Made by a program: the position numbers and the translations under genes | Assembly (NCBI GenBank): GCA_036390175.1 | Contig: DASWCG010000245.1 | Span: forward strand, 1 to 26,989 | From: DASQHY01 sp036390175 | GTDB taxonomy: Bacteria > Acidobacteriota > Terriglobia > Acidiferrales > UBA7541 | DNA: 26,989 nucleotides | Reading direction: 5' to 3' | Notes under the pieces: model-generated | Databases searched by the model: none | What the model saw: only the letters and a program-made list of their open reading frames with translations | What the model was told of the DNA's origin: nothing | Shown: positions 1 through 7,720 of the stretch, in pieces | Layout of the letters: each line of letters begins with the position of its first letter | How positions within the stretch are numbered: the stretch's first letter is position 1

Positions 1-167
1 ACATGCCACGCCTCAACTCCCTGTGCAGAGTCCCACCAGGTGACGCCATCGTCCGGAGTCTCGTAGCGGTTACGCTGATCGAAGTTCAGAATGGCGAAAA
101 TTACTGCGGCCAGAGTGGCCAGCGCCAAAACCACCGCACCGAGGCTCTTGCGTAAGCTCTGGTTCAT
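1..167 (-). CDS. Membrane-anchored protein, N-terminal fragment (cut by window edge)
   Basis: The frame opens with ATG at 167 on the minus strand and stays open to the window edge, giving 55 residues. The start MNQSLRKSLGAVVLALATL shows a short basic N-terminus followed by a single hydrophobic segment at about residues 8-27, so the rest should lie outside the membrane or in the periplasm. After the helix comes a polar stretch containing YETPDDGVTWWDS. A helix followed by a 'PDDGV-W' stretch is, from memory, seen in Acidobacteriota sensor or phosphatase proteins with a PDZ-like extracellular part. That link is weak, and the function cannot be assigned from the fragment. There is a promoter-like sequence about 90 bp upstream. 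Confidence 0.55.
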   Translation of the reverse strand, partial: MNQSLRKSLGAVVLALATLAAVIFAILNFDQRNRYETPDDGVTWWDSAQGVEAWH

Positions 168-256
168 GGCTTGGACTCACCCACGCTCACGTCTCAAGGT
201 CTTGGGAGCACGTCGAATTCCATAAAGCCAGTGTATCCCGGCTCCAATATATGTCT

Positions 257-285
257 ATTATACAAGAACTTACGGTTCACTTGAA
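257..285 (-). promoter_or_regulatory. Putative sigma70-type promoter for the 1-167 gene
   Basis: On the minus strand there is a perfect TATAAT -10 box at 257-262. Seventeen bases upstream is TTCAAG (280-285), a poor -35 box. The predicted leader to the ATG at 167 is about 80 nt. The call rests mainly on the -10 box in AT-richer DNA. Confidence 0.4.
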
Positions 286-349
286 AGTGCATCGCGAAAA
301 ATCTATGATTTATGGAATGCATTATTCACTTTCTGGTACGCCTGAAGAT

Positions 350-2107
350 TTAGAACTGGAAGCTCAGCCCACCTCGGAAAGCGCGTGTTGCGGGCAGCAG
401 CATCACCTGGCCGTCCCGGCCGGCGACTGCCGTATAGCCTTGCGCAAGCAGGTTTTGTAAATCCGCTAGCGCTTGTACCCGCCCGAGGAACAAAGCATGC
501 GGCAACGGCTGGCGGATACTCACGTGCAAATACGGGTCAATCCGATTCTGCGATTCCCCAAAGAGATCCTGGTGAGAAACCAGGGGCCCATCCACGAACT
601 TGTAGCTCGCCACCATACGGGTTCCCAGACGAGGCACCCGTCCGGAAATGCGGGCCGCCAAGCTGCTGCGATAACGGGTCTGGAGAGCGTCGCGCAAGTC
701 CCCTGTGGAAGCCGCGTCGACCAGCGAAAGACCGCCGGCGTAGGCGTAAACCGCAGAGAATTCCAGAGCGTCGGATACTTTTTCCTTGAAAGTGAGCCGC
801 GTGCCCCAAGAGTTTGAGGGGCCACCGTCATAGGCAAAAAGGTCAGAGAAAAAGTCCTGGAAGAAATCCTGATTGGAGGCCGCGCCGCGGCCAAAGATGG
901 CTACATGGCGGCTATCGTCGCGGAAGCCGCTCACTTGCAAAGTGCCGCGCTCGCCGATGCCGCGTTCCAGCGCCAGTTCCTTGTGCCAGCCGCCTTCCAG
1001 TACCGGGCGGCCGCTGCGCCAGAGCACCGCCGGAAATGCGTCGAGCTGATTCAGCGCGGATTGCAACAACGCGGAACGCTCTTCGTCGTCCCCGGAATAA
1101 TCCGCTGGTGTGCCGGGCTCTGCCGCAACGATTAGCGCTGCGCGCCAGTTTTCAGAAAACCGGGCGTCCACTTCGCCGCGCGGACGAATCGCCGATGTCG
1201 AACGGGCCATGCCAGCCAGGAGATATTCCGCGCCATATCGAACCGTGAAGCGGTCACCCAGCGCGACTTTCCCGGACTGGCCCATCCGCAGGCTGCGGAA
1301 CGTAAGGCCGTAGGGTCCGAGCTTTGATTCGCGCAGGGCAAGCGCGGTCTGCGGTCCGGAGTCCAGTGACCCGGAAGGCAGCCATACCGTGGCAATGCCC
1401 CCGGCAGCCGTATGTTCGTAACTCATTTGCCCGGCAAGCAGCAGCCGGCTGACATTGCCGATTTTCTGGTCGTAGGCAAAGGCTGTCCCCGGCGAATTGG
1501 CAAGATTGGAAACGGAGCCAGGGCGGCGTCCGCCGCTGGTAAGTTCCAGTCGGCCGCGCAGGGGACGCTGTTGTCCTTCCGTAATCAGAGTCGCATCCTG
1601 GGTTGTGTTGCTCTCGCCGTCCGTCCATTGCAGCACCGGGCGCATACTCGAAGCGGTTCGCAGGACCCATTTCCAATCATCGGGGTCAGACTGTTTGGCC
1701 GGCTGGCGGCGCAAGCGGTCGAGCGAGGCAAAGACGGAATCGAGTTCGATCTTGACCAGCGTGGTCAAGTGCGCCGCCACGCGCACATGGCGTTCGATGG
1801 TGGGAAGAAAACCGGCCAGGGTCACTCGGACCGTGTAATAGCCGGGGGCAAGCCGTTCGCCGGAGAACACGCCGCGCGGATCCGTCAGAAGCTGAGTGAC
1901 CGGCGTCGCATGAGCGCTCTCGCCGAGGAGCAGGACGGTCGCGCCCATCTGCGGCGTTCCGGAAAGGTCGAACACGACGCCGGAGAGGGCGCCGGCCGAA
2001 CTCGACGGCGGGGGCGCAGCCAACGCCGGCATCGCCGCGAAAAGACACACCAGGATTCCGGGGCCCAGACCCTTAAAGCTTCCGGACAGGAATCGCAGCG
2101 CCTTCAC
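350..2107 (-). CDS. Secreted carboxypeptidase-regulatory/outer-membrane beta-barrel protein
   Basis: The 585-residue protein starts with GTG; a GGGAGG ribosome-binding site overlaps the end of the upstream gene. Residues 1-30 form a Sec signal peptide (hydrophobic segment LVCLFAAMPALAA). Residues about 38-115 are a carboxypeptidase-regulatory-like beta-sandwich (GALSGVVFDLSGTPQMGATV, then a GYYTVRVTLAGF stretch). The rest is rich in alternating-residue strands, and the chain ends in GGLSFQF, with the terminal aromatic residue typical of outer-membrane barrels. It is shorter than a standard TonB-dependent receptor (usually about 1000 residues in this phylum) and has no visible TonB box or plug. 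It lies 6 bp downstream of the GWxTD gene and is almost certainly co-transcribed with it. An outer-membrane protein working with the GWxTD protein is inference; the substrate is unknown. Confidence 0.75.
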   Translation of the reverse strand: MKALRFLSGSFKGLGPGILVCLFAAMPALAAPPPSSSAGALSGVVFDLSGTPQMGATVLLLGESAHATPVTQLLTDPRGVFSGERLAPGYYTVRVTLAGFLPTIERHVRVAAHLTTLVKIELDSVFASLDRLRRQPAKQSDPDDWKWVLRTASSMRPVLQWTDGESNTTQDATLITEGQQRPLRGRLELTSGGRRPGSVSNLANSPGTAFAYDQKIGNVSRLLLAGQMSYEHTAAGGIATVWLPSGSLDSGPQTALALRESKLGPYGLTFRSLRMGQSGKVALGDRFTVRYGAEYLLAGMARSTSAIRPRGEVDARFSENWRAALIVAAEPGTPADYSGDDEERSALLQSALNQLDAFPAVLWRSGRPVLEGGWHKELALERGIGERGTLQVSGFRDDSRHVAIFGRGAASNQDFFQDFFSDLFAYDGGPSNSWGTRLTFKEKVSDALEFSAVYAYAGGLSLVDAASTGDLRDALQTRYRSSLAARISGRVPRLGTRMVASYKFVDGPLVSHQDLFGESQNRIDPYLHVSIRQPLPHALFLGRVQALADLQNLLAQGYTAVAGRDGQVMLLPATRAFRGGLSFQF

Positions 2108-2113
2108 GACGTG

Positions 2114-3808
2114 CTACCTCCCTGGCGTAGTGTATGCCGCGGCCTTGACCTCTGGCGCGGCTTTCACCGTGAACTCCGCCGTCTTCGAGATCTTCTGGTT
2201 GTTGAGCTGATCGGTGGCCGTGATTTCCAGCTTGTATTTGCCTGGACCCAGCGGCGAAAGCGGAAGCTGCCGCTCGATGGTGATCTGGTCGCTGGCCTGT
2301 TTCAGTTGGTCGGAATACTCGGTGATGCCCCAGACTTCCTGGCCGCCTTTGGTCACCCTGTACTGGATGGAGGCCCTGGGCCGGTGCGATGTTTCATCCA
2401 CTTTGAGATTGTACAGCTGCATGTAGATGCCAAGTTTCTCGCTGGTGATGAACTCCGCGTTCATCTTCGGCCGCACTTTGGAGGAGCCGAGCACAAACTG
2501 GCCGGTGCCAATTTGCTTGAGCGGAACGGGCTCGATTTGGTCGGCCAGAATCAGCGAGCTGGCGGAAAGCGTATCGTCGTCATAGCGCGGCACGGGCAGT
2601 GCCGTGCTGATGACCCCGACGTTGCCGCTATTCACGTCTTTGATGACGATATCCAGGCGGTAGCGGCCCGGCCGCAATGGCACTGCCTTTTGATAAATGG
2701 AATGAAGTTTCAGCGAGGCTTCCAAGAGCGAATCCGGGAAGTCTCTGCTGACCGGATCTTCAAAGGTTTGCACCACGCGGCCGGTAAGCGTAGTAATCCG
2801 GCCGAAGATGTTCAGTGTGGCCGAGTGCACACCGTCCTTATTCTGGAAGGTAAGCTGGCGGTTGGGAATCTGGATGGTAACGGGAACCAGCACGGTATCG
2901 CCGGCGACGCGCAAAAAGTCATACCGGTAGTCGAACTGTATCTGGTTCCGCACAATTCGCGAGGTGACGATGGCTTCCAGATCCTTGTACTTGACTTCCG
3001 GCGGGCGCTGAATCTTGGAATAGAGCTCAAGCCGGTTGAATTCGTTCATGCTGGCGGTTTGGCCGCCCAGACTCTTCCCGAGGTTCGTGCCGTCGGTGTT
3101 GGTGAACCGGTCGGCCTTGTTGGCCATGCCCATTGACTCCAGCAGTGTCAGGCCGGCGCCGGGCACGTGCAGCAGCGCGTCTTTTTCCGAAGGATCCATG
3201 GTCAGGTGGTACTCGCCGGAGCCGCTGGGGTCCACAAATTCCAGGTTGACGTCGTTGCCGATCCCCTCGAGATAGCGGTAGCGCCACTTCTCAAACGGAT
3301 AGGTGGATGTCTCGCCGCCGCCCTCTTCCATGGGCCGTTCGTATGCGCCGCCCGCCGGGTGCGATTCAACTTCATCGGGCTTGCCCCACATGATGTAAAT
3401 GCGGCCGCGGTCCGTTTTCCATCCGGGAATGCCGGAAGCGAAGCGTTCGTTCGCGTAGGCAATGCGACGATAGTGTTCTTCCTTAAAGGAGTTTTCGGCG
3501 AGATCCGGATTGGGGTTGCGCCGCTGCCAGAACTGCTCGATGAATTGTTCGCGCTCTTCGTTGGTGGAAAGCTGGAGAAAAGCGGTTCGCTCTTCCGGCT
3601 GAATGATGTAAACCACTTCTTCGTCCAGCCATTTTCGGTAAGGGGTATCGAGTTCCTTGAGAGTCTGCTTGGCCTTCCTCTTGCGCTCTTTCTCCGAAAG
3701 CTGCTCCGGCTTCTTGTCCTGACCGCCGCCCGCATGCGCGGGGGGCGGCACAACAACCACCCCCGCGGCGAGAAACCCAGCAAGGACAATACGTTCCAGG
3801 CGACTCAT
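2114..3808 (-). CDS. GWxTD domain-containing secreted protein
   Basis: The 564-residue protein has a signal peptide (hydrophobic residues about 8-26, ending AHAGG) and then a basic, Lys-rich linker. The family signature is clear: GWKTD at about residues 129-133, followed by RGRIYIMWGKPDEV and a later YPFEKWRYRYLEGIG segment. The preceding block with STNEEREQFIEQFWQRR is also characteristic. The C-terminal half is beta-rich and Ig-like (a 'GPGKYKLEITATDQ' stretch near the end). GWxTD proteins are common in Acidobacteriota and Bacteroidota, but their biochemical role is not established. It is first in an operon with the outer-membrane barrel gene immediately downstream, behind a good promoter at 3838-3866. 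A GAGG motif lies upstream of the ATG. Confidence 0.88.
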   Translation of the reverse strand: MSRLERIVLAGFLAAGVVVVPPPAHAGGGQDKKPEQLSEKERKRKAKQTLKELDTPYRKWLDEEVVYIIQPEERTAFLQLSTNEEREQFIEQFWQRRNPNPDLAENSFKEEHYRRIAYANERFASGIPGWKTDRGRIYIMWGKPDEVESHPAGGAYERPMEEGGGETSTYPFEKWRYRYLEGIGNDVNLEFVDPSGSGEYHLTMDPSEKDALLHVPGAGLTLLESMGMANKADRFTNTDGTNLGKSLGGQTASMNEFNRLELYSKIQRPPEVKYKDLEAIVTSRIVRNQIQFDYRYDFLRVAGDTVLVPVTIQIPNRQLTFQNKDGVHSATLNIFGRITTLTGRVVQTFEDPVSRDFPDSLLEASLKLHSIYQKAVPLRPGRYRLDIVIKDVNSGNVGVISTALPVPRYDDDTLSASSLILADQIEPVPLKQIGTGQFVLGSSKVRPKMNAEFITSEKLGIYMQLYNLKVDETSHRPRASIQYRVTKGGQEVWGITEYSDQLKQASDQITIERQLPLSPLGPGKYKLEITATDQLNNQKISKTAEFTVKAAPEVKAAAYTTPGR

Positions 3809-3837
3809 AATGACACCTCAACCTCTAGGAAGGCCAG

Positions 3838-3866
3838 ATTCTATCCTTTGGACAAGTAGTCGTCAA
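3838..3866 (-). promoter_or_regulatory. Sigma70-type promoter for the GWxTD/barrel operon
   Basis: Minus-strand TTGACG (3861-3866), a 17-bp spacer and TAGAAT (3838-3843). The predicted start near 3831 leaves a leader of about 22 nt to the ATG at 3808, a plausible geometry. Confidence 0.65.
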
Positions 3867-4016
3867 TTGGAGATTACCCCTGCCCCAGTTGGACTCTGCC
3901 CCTATAAACACCTCAGACTCAACCGCGCGGACAAGGGTTGCCTGAGATGGAGGCTTAGGCAGGCTTCCCACTGCGGTCCCGTGGGGGGAAGATAACGAAA
4001 GCTCCAGGCGGGAGGC

Positions 4017-4322
4017 TTATTGCACGCGCTGAGTGGCCGAGTCTGAGCCGACCAGGGACTCAAAAATGGCGAGAACGTGGCGGCGGTACTCCACGATGCG
4101 CGACAAAACATCGCGCAGGCCGGGCTCGCGTTCGGCTTCGCGATGCCATTTGACCAGCACGGCAGCAGGCACCTCGATGTCGCGGCGAAGTTCCTCCGCA
4201 GAATGACCGCGCAGGAACAATCCGTAGAAAAATGCCGCTTCGCGCTGCGGGAAGTCGAAGTCGTGCAATGTCTCGTCGCGCGAGACTTGCTGGGCCGGAA
4301 CCGAAATTTGTGCCGTGGCCAT
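4017..4322 (-). CDS. Small HTH-like conserved-looking protein of unknown function
   Basis: The protein is 101 residues long from the ATG at 4322. The frame extends to 4364 only through a TTG codon that sits inside the promoter's -35 box, so the ATG is preferred. The product is soluble and mostly helical by appearance. The central part (FPQREAAFFYGLFLRGHSAEEL, split here only for description, then IEVPAAVLVKWHREAE) reads like a sigma-region-4 or transposase-type helix-turn-helix: a 'G-hsaeel-r-ieVp--vl-kW' pattern. No enzyme motif is visible. It stands alone between the GWxTD operon and the divergent gene pair at 4512. I do not recognise a named family; DNA binding is inference. Confidence 0.6.
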   Translation of the reverse strand: MATAQISVPAQQVSRDETLHDFDFPQREAAFFYGLFLRGHSAEELRRDIEVPAAVLVKWHREAEREPGLRDVLSRIVEYRRHVLAIFESLVGSDSATQRVQ

Positions 4323-4336
4323 GGAAAGAAAGAGGC

Positions 4337-4364
4337 AGTTTACTCGAAAAGTCCCCGCCGTCAA
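4337..4364 (-). promoter_or_regulatory. Sigma70-type promoter for the small HTH-like gene
   Basis: Minus-strand TTGACG (4359-4364), a 16-bp spacer and TAAACT (4337-4342). The predicted transcription start falls about 8-10 nt before the ATG at 4322, so the leader is very short, and no clear ribosome-binding site is seen. Confidence 0.55.
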
Positions 4365-4473
4365 GGGGTATGCGTACTCCCGGGCACACCGAAAGATACT
4401 AGGCAGCCGAAACCCTCCTGCGGCCGGGGCCGCGCTGGTCCTAAGGGAGACCTAACTTTGTGCCACAAAGTAC

Positions 4474-4501
4474 TTGACACACGGAAGCCTCATGCTATCC
4501 T
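4474..4501 (+). promoter_or_regulatory. Promoter with perfect -35 box for the membrane protein/regulator pair
   Basis: TTGACA at 4474-4479 (perfect consensus), a 16-bp spacer and TATCCT at 4496-4501. The start codon ATG at 4512 is only 10 nt past the -10 box, so the mRNA should be leaderless or nearly so. Confidence 0.65.
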
Positions 4502-4511
4502 GTCGCTTCCT

Positions 4512-5126
4512 ATGTCTTCGCTTGGCCCGCTCCGTTCGCGCTCGCCCGAGCCTATTCGGCTCGATGCCCGCGCTGCCGACAATCTCCGCTACATCCGCGA
4601 AGCCATGGAGCGCGCCGGCGAATTCACCGCCGTGCCCGGCTGGGGCGGACTGGCCATGGGCTGCACAGCGCTGGTTGCTGCGGGTTTGGCGGCGAGGCAA
4701 CATACGCCCAACCGCTGGCTTCTGGTATGGCTTACTGAAGCGTTTGTGGCCGTCGCCATCACCGCAACTGCAGCAGCGCGCAAGGCGGGCCGCGCGCGCC
4801 TGCCGCTATTCTCCGGCCCAGGCCGCAAGTTTGCGCTGAGCTTCGTACCCCCGGTGTTTGTCGGCGCGCTGCTCACGGTAGTGCTGTTTCACGCCGGCCT
4901 GATCGCGGCTCTGCCAGGCATGTGGCTGCTGCTGTACGGGACGGCCATCGTGACCGGTGGCGCGTTTTCTGTGCGTGTCGTGCCGGTGATGGGGCTTTGC
5001 ATGATGGTGCTGGGGGGTGTCGCGCTGGTTTCACCGGAGCGCTGGGGAGACCTGTTCATGGCCGCAGGTTTCGGGGTTCTACAGATTTTGTTTGGCGCGA
5101 TCATCGCGCGGCGCTACGGCGGTTAG
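4512..5126 (+). CDS. Integral membrane protein paired with a winged-helix regulator
   Basis: The protein is 204 residues from the ATG at 4512. The open frame continues far upstream, but the promoter at 4474-4501 makes this the logical start. An amphipathic, charged N-terminus (about residues 15-45, with LRYIREAMERAGEFTAVPGW) precedes five or six hydrophobic segments arranged in pairs: GGLAMGCTALVAAGLAA, LLVWLTEAFVAVAITATAA, FVPPVFVGALLTVVLF, then glycine-rich helices to the C-terminus. There are no catalytic motifs. The stop codon overlaps the AGGAGG ribosome-binding site of the next gene, so the two are translationally linked. The pairing resembles one often seen in Acidobacteriota, in which the membrane partner may control or be controlled by the small DNA-binding protein; that is inference. 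Confidence 0.72.
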   Translation: MSSLGPLRSRSPEPIRLDARAADNLRYIREAMERAGEFTAVPGWGGLAMGCTALVAAGLAARQHTPNRWLLVWLTEAFVAVAITATAAARKAGRARLPLFSGPGRKFALSFVPPVFVGALLTVVLFHAGLIAALPGMWLLLYGTAIVTGGAFSVRVVPVMGLCMMVLGGVALVSPERWGDLFMAAGFGVLQILFGAIIARRYGG

Positions 5127-5134
5127 GAGGAATT

Positions 5135-5524
5135 ATGGGCAAGGCGGAAGCACTGGCGCACGAAAAACAGTCCAAAGGCAAGATCCGCGAGCCGGGATGG
5201 GGCGCGGCGCGCACTGCGAAGGAAAGCGTTCCGGCGGGGCTGGACCGTCTCATCCACGAACGCATGCGGCTCGGAATTGTCAGCGCGCTGGCCGTGAATG
5301 ACTCGCTCACGTTCAACGAGCTGAAGGCGCTGCTGAAAACCACCGACGGCAATCTGAGCGTTCATGCGCGCCGGCTGGAAGAGGCGAACTACATCGCGTG
5401 CACGAAGTCGTTTGCCGGGCGCACCCCGCGCACCGAATACCGGCTGACCGCGGCGGGGCGGCGCGGGCTGGAGCAATATCTGGATCACATGGAAGCGCTC
5501 ATCCGGGCGACGCGGGAGCGGTAG
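5135..5524 (+). CDS. Winged helix-turn-helix transcriptional regulator
   Basis: The protein is 129 residues. The start ATG at 5135 has an ideal AGGAGG (5125-5130) just upstream. After a basic, disordered N-terminus of about 35 residues, the DNA-binding fold runs from LDRLIHERMRLGIVSAL through LTFNELKALLKTTDGNLSVH (recognition helix) and the wing (AGRTPRTEYRLTAAG) to a C-terminal dimerisation helix. This is the MarR/PadR-like 'winged helix DNA-binding' type that binds as a dimer. No ligand-binding domain is present, so any signal probably comes through a partner. It is co-transcribed with the membrane protein upstream (8-bp gap), which may be that partner (inference). Confidence 0.85.
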   Translation: MGKAEALAHEKQSKGKIREPGWGAARTAKESVPAGLDRLIHERMRLGIVSALAVNDSLTFNELKALLKTTDGNLSVHARRLEEANYIACTKSFAGRTPRTEYRLTAAGRRGLEQYLDHMEALIRATRER

Positions 5525-5556
5525 GCTTCGCGGGAAAATTTTTTTGCCCGTACGCT

Positions 5557-5585
5557 TTGTGTCGTAAAGCAGTTCACAACATAGT
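5557..5585 (+). promoter_or_regulatory. Putative promoter for uppS and following genes
   Basis: TTGTGT (5557-5562), a 17-bp spacer and CATAGT (5580-5585). The leader to the uppS ATG at 5613 would be about 20 nt. The boxes are moderate matches in an AT-richer gap. Confidence 0.45.
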
Positions 5586-5612
5586 TTTTGCGGCGGAGAA
5601 ACGGACCAAGCT

Positions 5613-6365
5613 ATGCACCTGCAATCTCCCATTACGCAACTCCCGCTTCCTCGGGAAGAACAGTCCCGCGGACTTCACGTGGCCATCATCTCCGACGGCA
5701 ACGGCCGCTGGGGAGTCGCGCGCGGGTTGCCCCGCACGGCCGGGCACCGCGCCGGTGCGGAGACGGTTCGCCGCATTGTAGAAGCCGCGCCGCGCCTCGG
5801 CATCGGGACGCTCACGCTCTTCGCCCTCTCTTCGGCCAACTGGAAGCGTCCGCCCGCGGAGGTGAACGGCATCCTGCGCCTGCTGCACGAGTATCTGCTC
5901 GCCGAGACCACCCATTGTGTCACCCACGGCGTGCGCTTGAGCATCATCGGGCGCCGCGACCGTCTCTCGGGTAATCTGCGGGAAGTGATGGAAGCGGCGG
6001 AAGAGGCTACCGCGGGCGGCAACACCCTGCATCTCCGTCTTGCCGTGGACTACTCTGCACGCGAAGCCATCTTCCGCGCCGCGTGCCGCTTCTACAAAGT
6101 CACATCGCTCTCGCTCGATAGTTTTGCCGAGATGCTCCGCGAAGTGAATCGCGACGCCGCCCCGGATGTGGACTTGCTGATCCGCACCGGCGGTGAGAAG
6201 AGGCTCTCGGATTTTCTGTTGTGGGAAGCGGCCTACGCCGAGCTGATCTTTGTCGAAAAGAAGTGGCCGGATTTCGGGGCCGAGGATTTGGCCGCCGCGG
6301 TCGGCGAATTTCACCGCCGGGAGCGGAATTTCGGAGGCTTGCCCGGCGCCGCCGAAGCGAGCTAG
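5613..6365 (+). CDS. uppS: Isoprenyl transferase (cis-prenyltransferase, undecaprenyl diphosphate synthase type)
   Basis: The 250-residue protein has the full length of the Z-prenyltransferase family, which condenses isopentenyl diphosphate onto farnesyl diphosphate to make the C55 carrier lipid for cell-wall synthesis in the cytoplasm. Signature I is HVAIISDGNGRWG (residues 22-34, catalytic Asp28); LSSANWKRP corresponds to the FSSENW motif; the C-terminal RTGGEKRLSDFLLW begins at residue 191 and carries the diphosphate-binding arginines, followed by AAYAELIFVEKKWPDF. Two positions are unusual: Ser27 stands where most bacterial enzymes have Met before DGNGRW, and the usual NYGGR block reads VDYSAR. 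It may be a second, divergent copy with a different chain length, since it is not beside cdsA or frr. No strong ribosome-binding site is seen. Confidence 0.9.
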   Translation: MHLQSPITQLPLPREEQSRGLHVAIISDGNGRWGVARGLPRTAGHRAGAETVRRIVEAAPRLGIGTLTLFALSSANWKRPPAEVNGILRLLHEYLLAETTHCVTHGVRLSIIGRRDRLSGNLREVMEAAEEATAGGNTLHLRLAVDYSAREAIFRAACRFYKVTSLSLDSFAEMLREVNRDAAPDVDLLIRTGGEKRLSDFLLWEAAYAELIFVEKKWPDFGAEDLAAAVGEFHRRERNFGGLPGAAEAS

Positions 6366-6452
6366 CGCGAAGTTGTTGTCGTTCTGCGGGGCCGCTCTGG
6401 AATGGCCCTGGCTCTTTCGGGGGCGGCGCCGGACCGAAGGAGGAGATGAATC

Positions 6453-7148
6453 GTGGGTTACGTTCAGCGTTTTGCGCAACTGCAAATACTGCTTTTCCTG
6501 GGAACGTGCGGGATGCTGGGCCTCGCGGGCCTCGTGGCCTTGGACGGTTTGATGCGGAAGAAATTCCGCGTCCTGAAATGGAGCGTGATTGCTGCTGCCG
6601 CAATCGCTGCGGCTTACGCAGGATTACTGCTCGGGGATTCTCTGGTAAGCCCGGAATACGTGCTGGCTCGCGGCGAACAAAAATATTTTTGCGAGGTGGA
6701 TTGCCATATTGCCTACTCGGTGGAAGACGCTTCGACAGCCAAGACGCTCGGCCCGGAACTGCAGCAGCGCACCGCCGCCGGGCGTTTTGTGATTGTGCGG
6801 GTGAAGACGCGGTTTGACGAGCGCACGATTTCTGCACACCGCGGGGATGCCCCGCTGACGCCGAGCGCGCGCCGCGTGGTCCTGGCAGTGGATGGCGGAC
6901 GCGAATTCGCGCCGTCACCCGAAGGGCAGGCCGCGCTCGAGCGGACCCGCGGGCGGACCACACCCCTCACCGCGCCGCTGCGGCCGGGAGAGTCTTACTT
7001 CACCGACCTGGTGTTCGACATCCCCGGCGACGCCCGCAATCCGAAACTGCTCATCGCCGACGCGCACGGTCTCGAAGATGTTCTGGTCGGCCACGAAAAC
7101 AGTCCGCTGCACAAGAAGGTGTGGTTCCAGCTCGGCGCCGGAATATAG
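6453..7148 (+). CDS. Two-helix membrane protein with extracytoplasmic beta domain (DUF4352-like)
   Basis: The protein is 231 residues, starting with GTG at 6453 just after an AAGGAGGAG ribosome-binding site. Two hydrophobic segments (about residues 8-30 and 42-63) anchor it, and the remainder (about 70-231) is a beta-rich soluble domain. That domain holds two cysteines close together in KYFCEVDCHIAYSV (C-E-V-D-C), which could form a disulfide or bind a metal outside the cytoplasm. The later SARRVVLAVDGGREFAPS and FTDLVFDIPGDARNPKLLI blocks are typical of DUF4352-type folds. It sits between uppS and another small membrane protein on the same strand (8-bp gap to the latter) and is probably co-transcribed with it. 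The function is unknown. Confidence 0.72.
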   Translation: MGYVQRFAQLQILLFLGTCGMLGLAGLVALDGLMRKKFRVLKWSVIAAAAIAAAYAGLLLGDSLVSPEYVLARGEQKYFCEVDCHIAYSVEDASTAKTLGPELQQRTAAGRFVIVRVKTRFDERTISAHRGDAPLTPSARRVVLAVDGGREFAPSPEGQAALERTRGRTTPLTAPLRPGESYFTDLVFDIPGDARNPKLLIADAHGLEDVLVGHENSPLHKKVWFQLGAGI

Positions 7149-7156
7149 CGACTCAC

Positions 7157-7552
7157 ATGGAAACCGCAAGTCCAATTCAATCACAAGGTTTTGGCAAATC
7201 GCCACCGGGCTCGTTTCGAGGGCTCCTCGCCGATGCGATCCAATTCTGGGAGCCACGTCGCCTTGTCTATAACTTTGTTCTCACCGCGGTCGCTGCTGTC
7301 TGGCTTGTGGCGACTTGGCCCCATTTCCGCGCGGCACTAACCCTGCCTTCATTTCTGATCTTCGCAACGCTCGCGTTACTGGCTAACGTTTGCTACTGCG
7401 CCGCTTACCTCGTGGACATTCCAATGCAGGGTTCACCTCTGAGCATCACCTGGAGGCGTCGACGCTGGGGATTGTGGCTGATAGGAACGCTCTTTGCAAT
7501 TGTTGTGGAAAATTATTGGATCGCTGACGAGATCTATCCATTTGTCCGCTGA
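7157..7552 (+). CDS. Small integral membrane protein
   Basis: The protein is 131 residues, from the ATG at 7157, 8 bp after the upstream stop. It has a polar N-terminus with a FWEPRRLVYNF motif leading into the first hydrophobic segment (about residues 38-53), a second (LPSFLIFATLALLANVCYCAAYL, described in full here only as residues about 62-85), and a third near the C-terminus (LWLIGTLFAIVVENYWI). The 'FWEPRR-YN' entrance and short loops suggest a simple 3-4 helix bundle. No catalytic residues or transport signature are visible. I do not recognise a named family. It is probably co-transcribed with the two-helix protein at 6453. Confidence 0.68.
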   Translation: METASPIQSQGFGKSPPGSFRGLLADAIQFWEPRRLVYNFVLTAVAAVWLVATWPHFRAALTLPSFLIFATLALLANVCYCAAYLVDIPMQGSPLSITWRRRRWGLWLIGTLFAIVVENYWIADEIYPFVR

Positions 7553-7647
7553 TACAGGGAACGAATTGCAAGTTTTTCTGTCAGAGCGAACCACTCGTTC
7601 TCCACTCCTTCAGCCTCTTCGTAGCTGTGACCCTGTCCCCCCGGGCG

Positions 7648-7676
7648 TTGACTTACCCATCGGTGCGGCCTAACAT
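7648..7676 (+). promoter_or_regulatory. Sigma70-type promoter for the liv-type ABC operon
   Basis: TTGACT (7648-7653), a 17-bp spacer and TAACAT (7671-7676). The predicted start near 7683 gives a leader of about 38 nt carrying GAGGAG upstream of the ATG at 7721. Confidence 0.62.
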
Positions 7677-7720
7677 GCCTCGCCACAAGCGCCTTCGCCG
7701 TTGCGAGGAGGAACACTCCT

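Noticed and set aside
1412..3136. 574-residue open frame on the plus strand, opposite the GWxTD and barrel genes
   Set aside because: It spans two well-supported minus-strand genes, has no family motif, and its composition is that of a shadow frame in high-GC DNA.
3964..3991. Imperfect inverted repeat (CTTCCCAC and GTGGGGGGAAG) as a possible terminator of the small HTH-like gene
   Set aside because: The right arm needs a two-base bulge and no U-run follows on the minus strand.
5530..5551. Poly-T run with flanking GGG/CCC after the winged-helix gene, as a possible terminator
   Set aside because: The stem is only four or so base pairs with a mostly A/T loop, which is too weak, and the T-run is inside the loop rather than after the stem.
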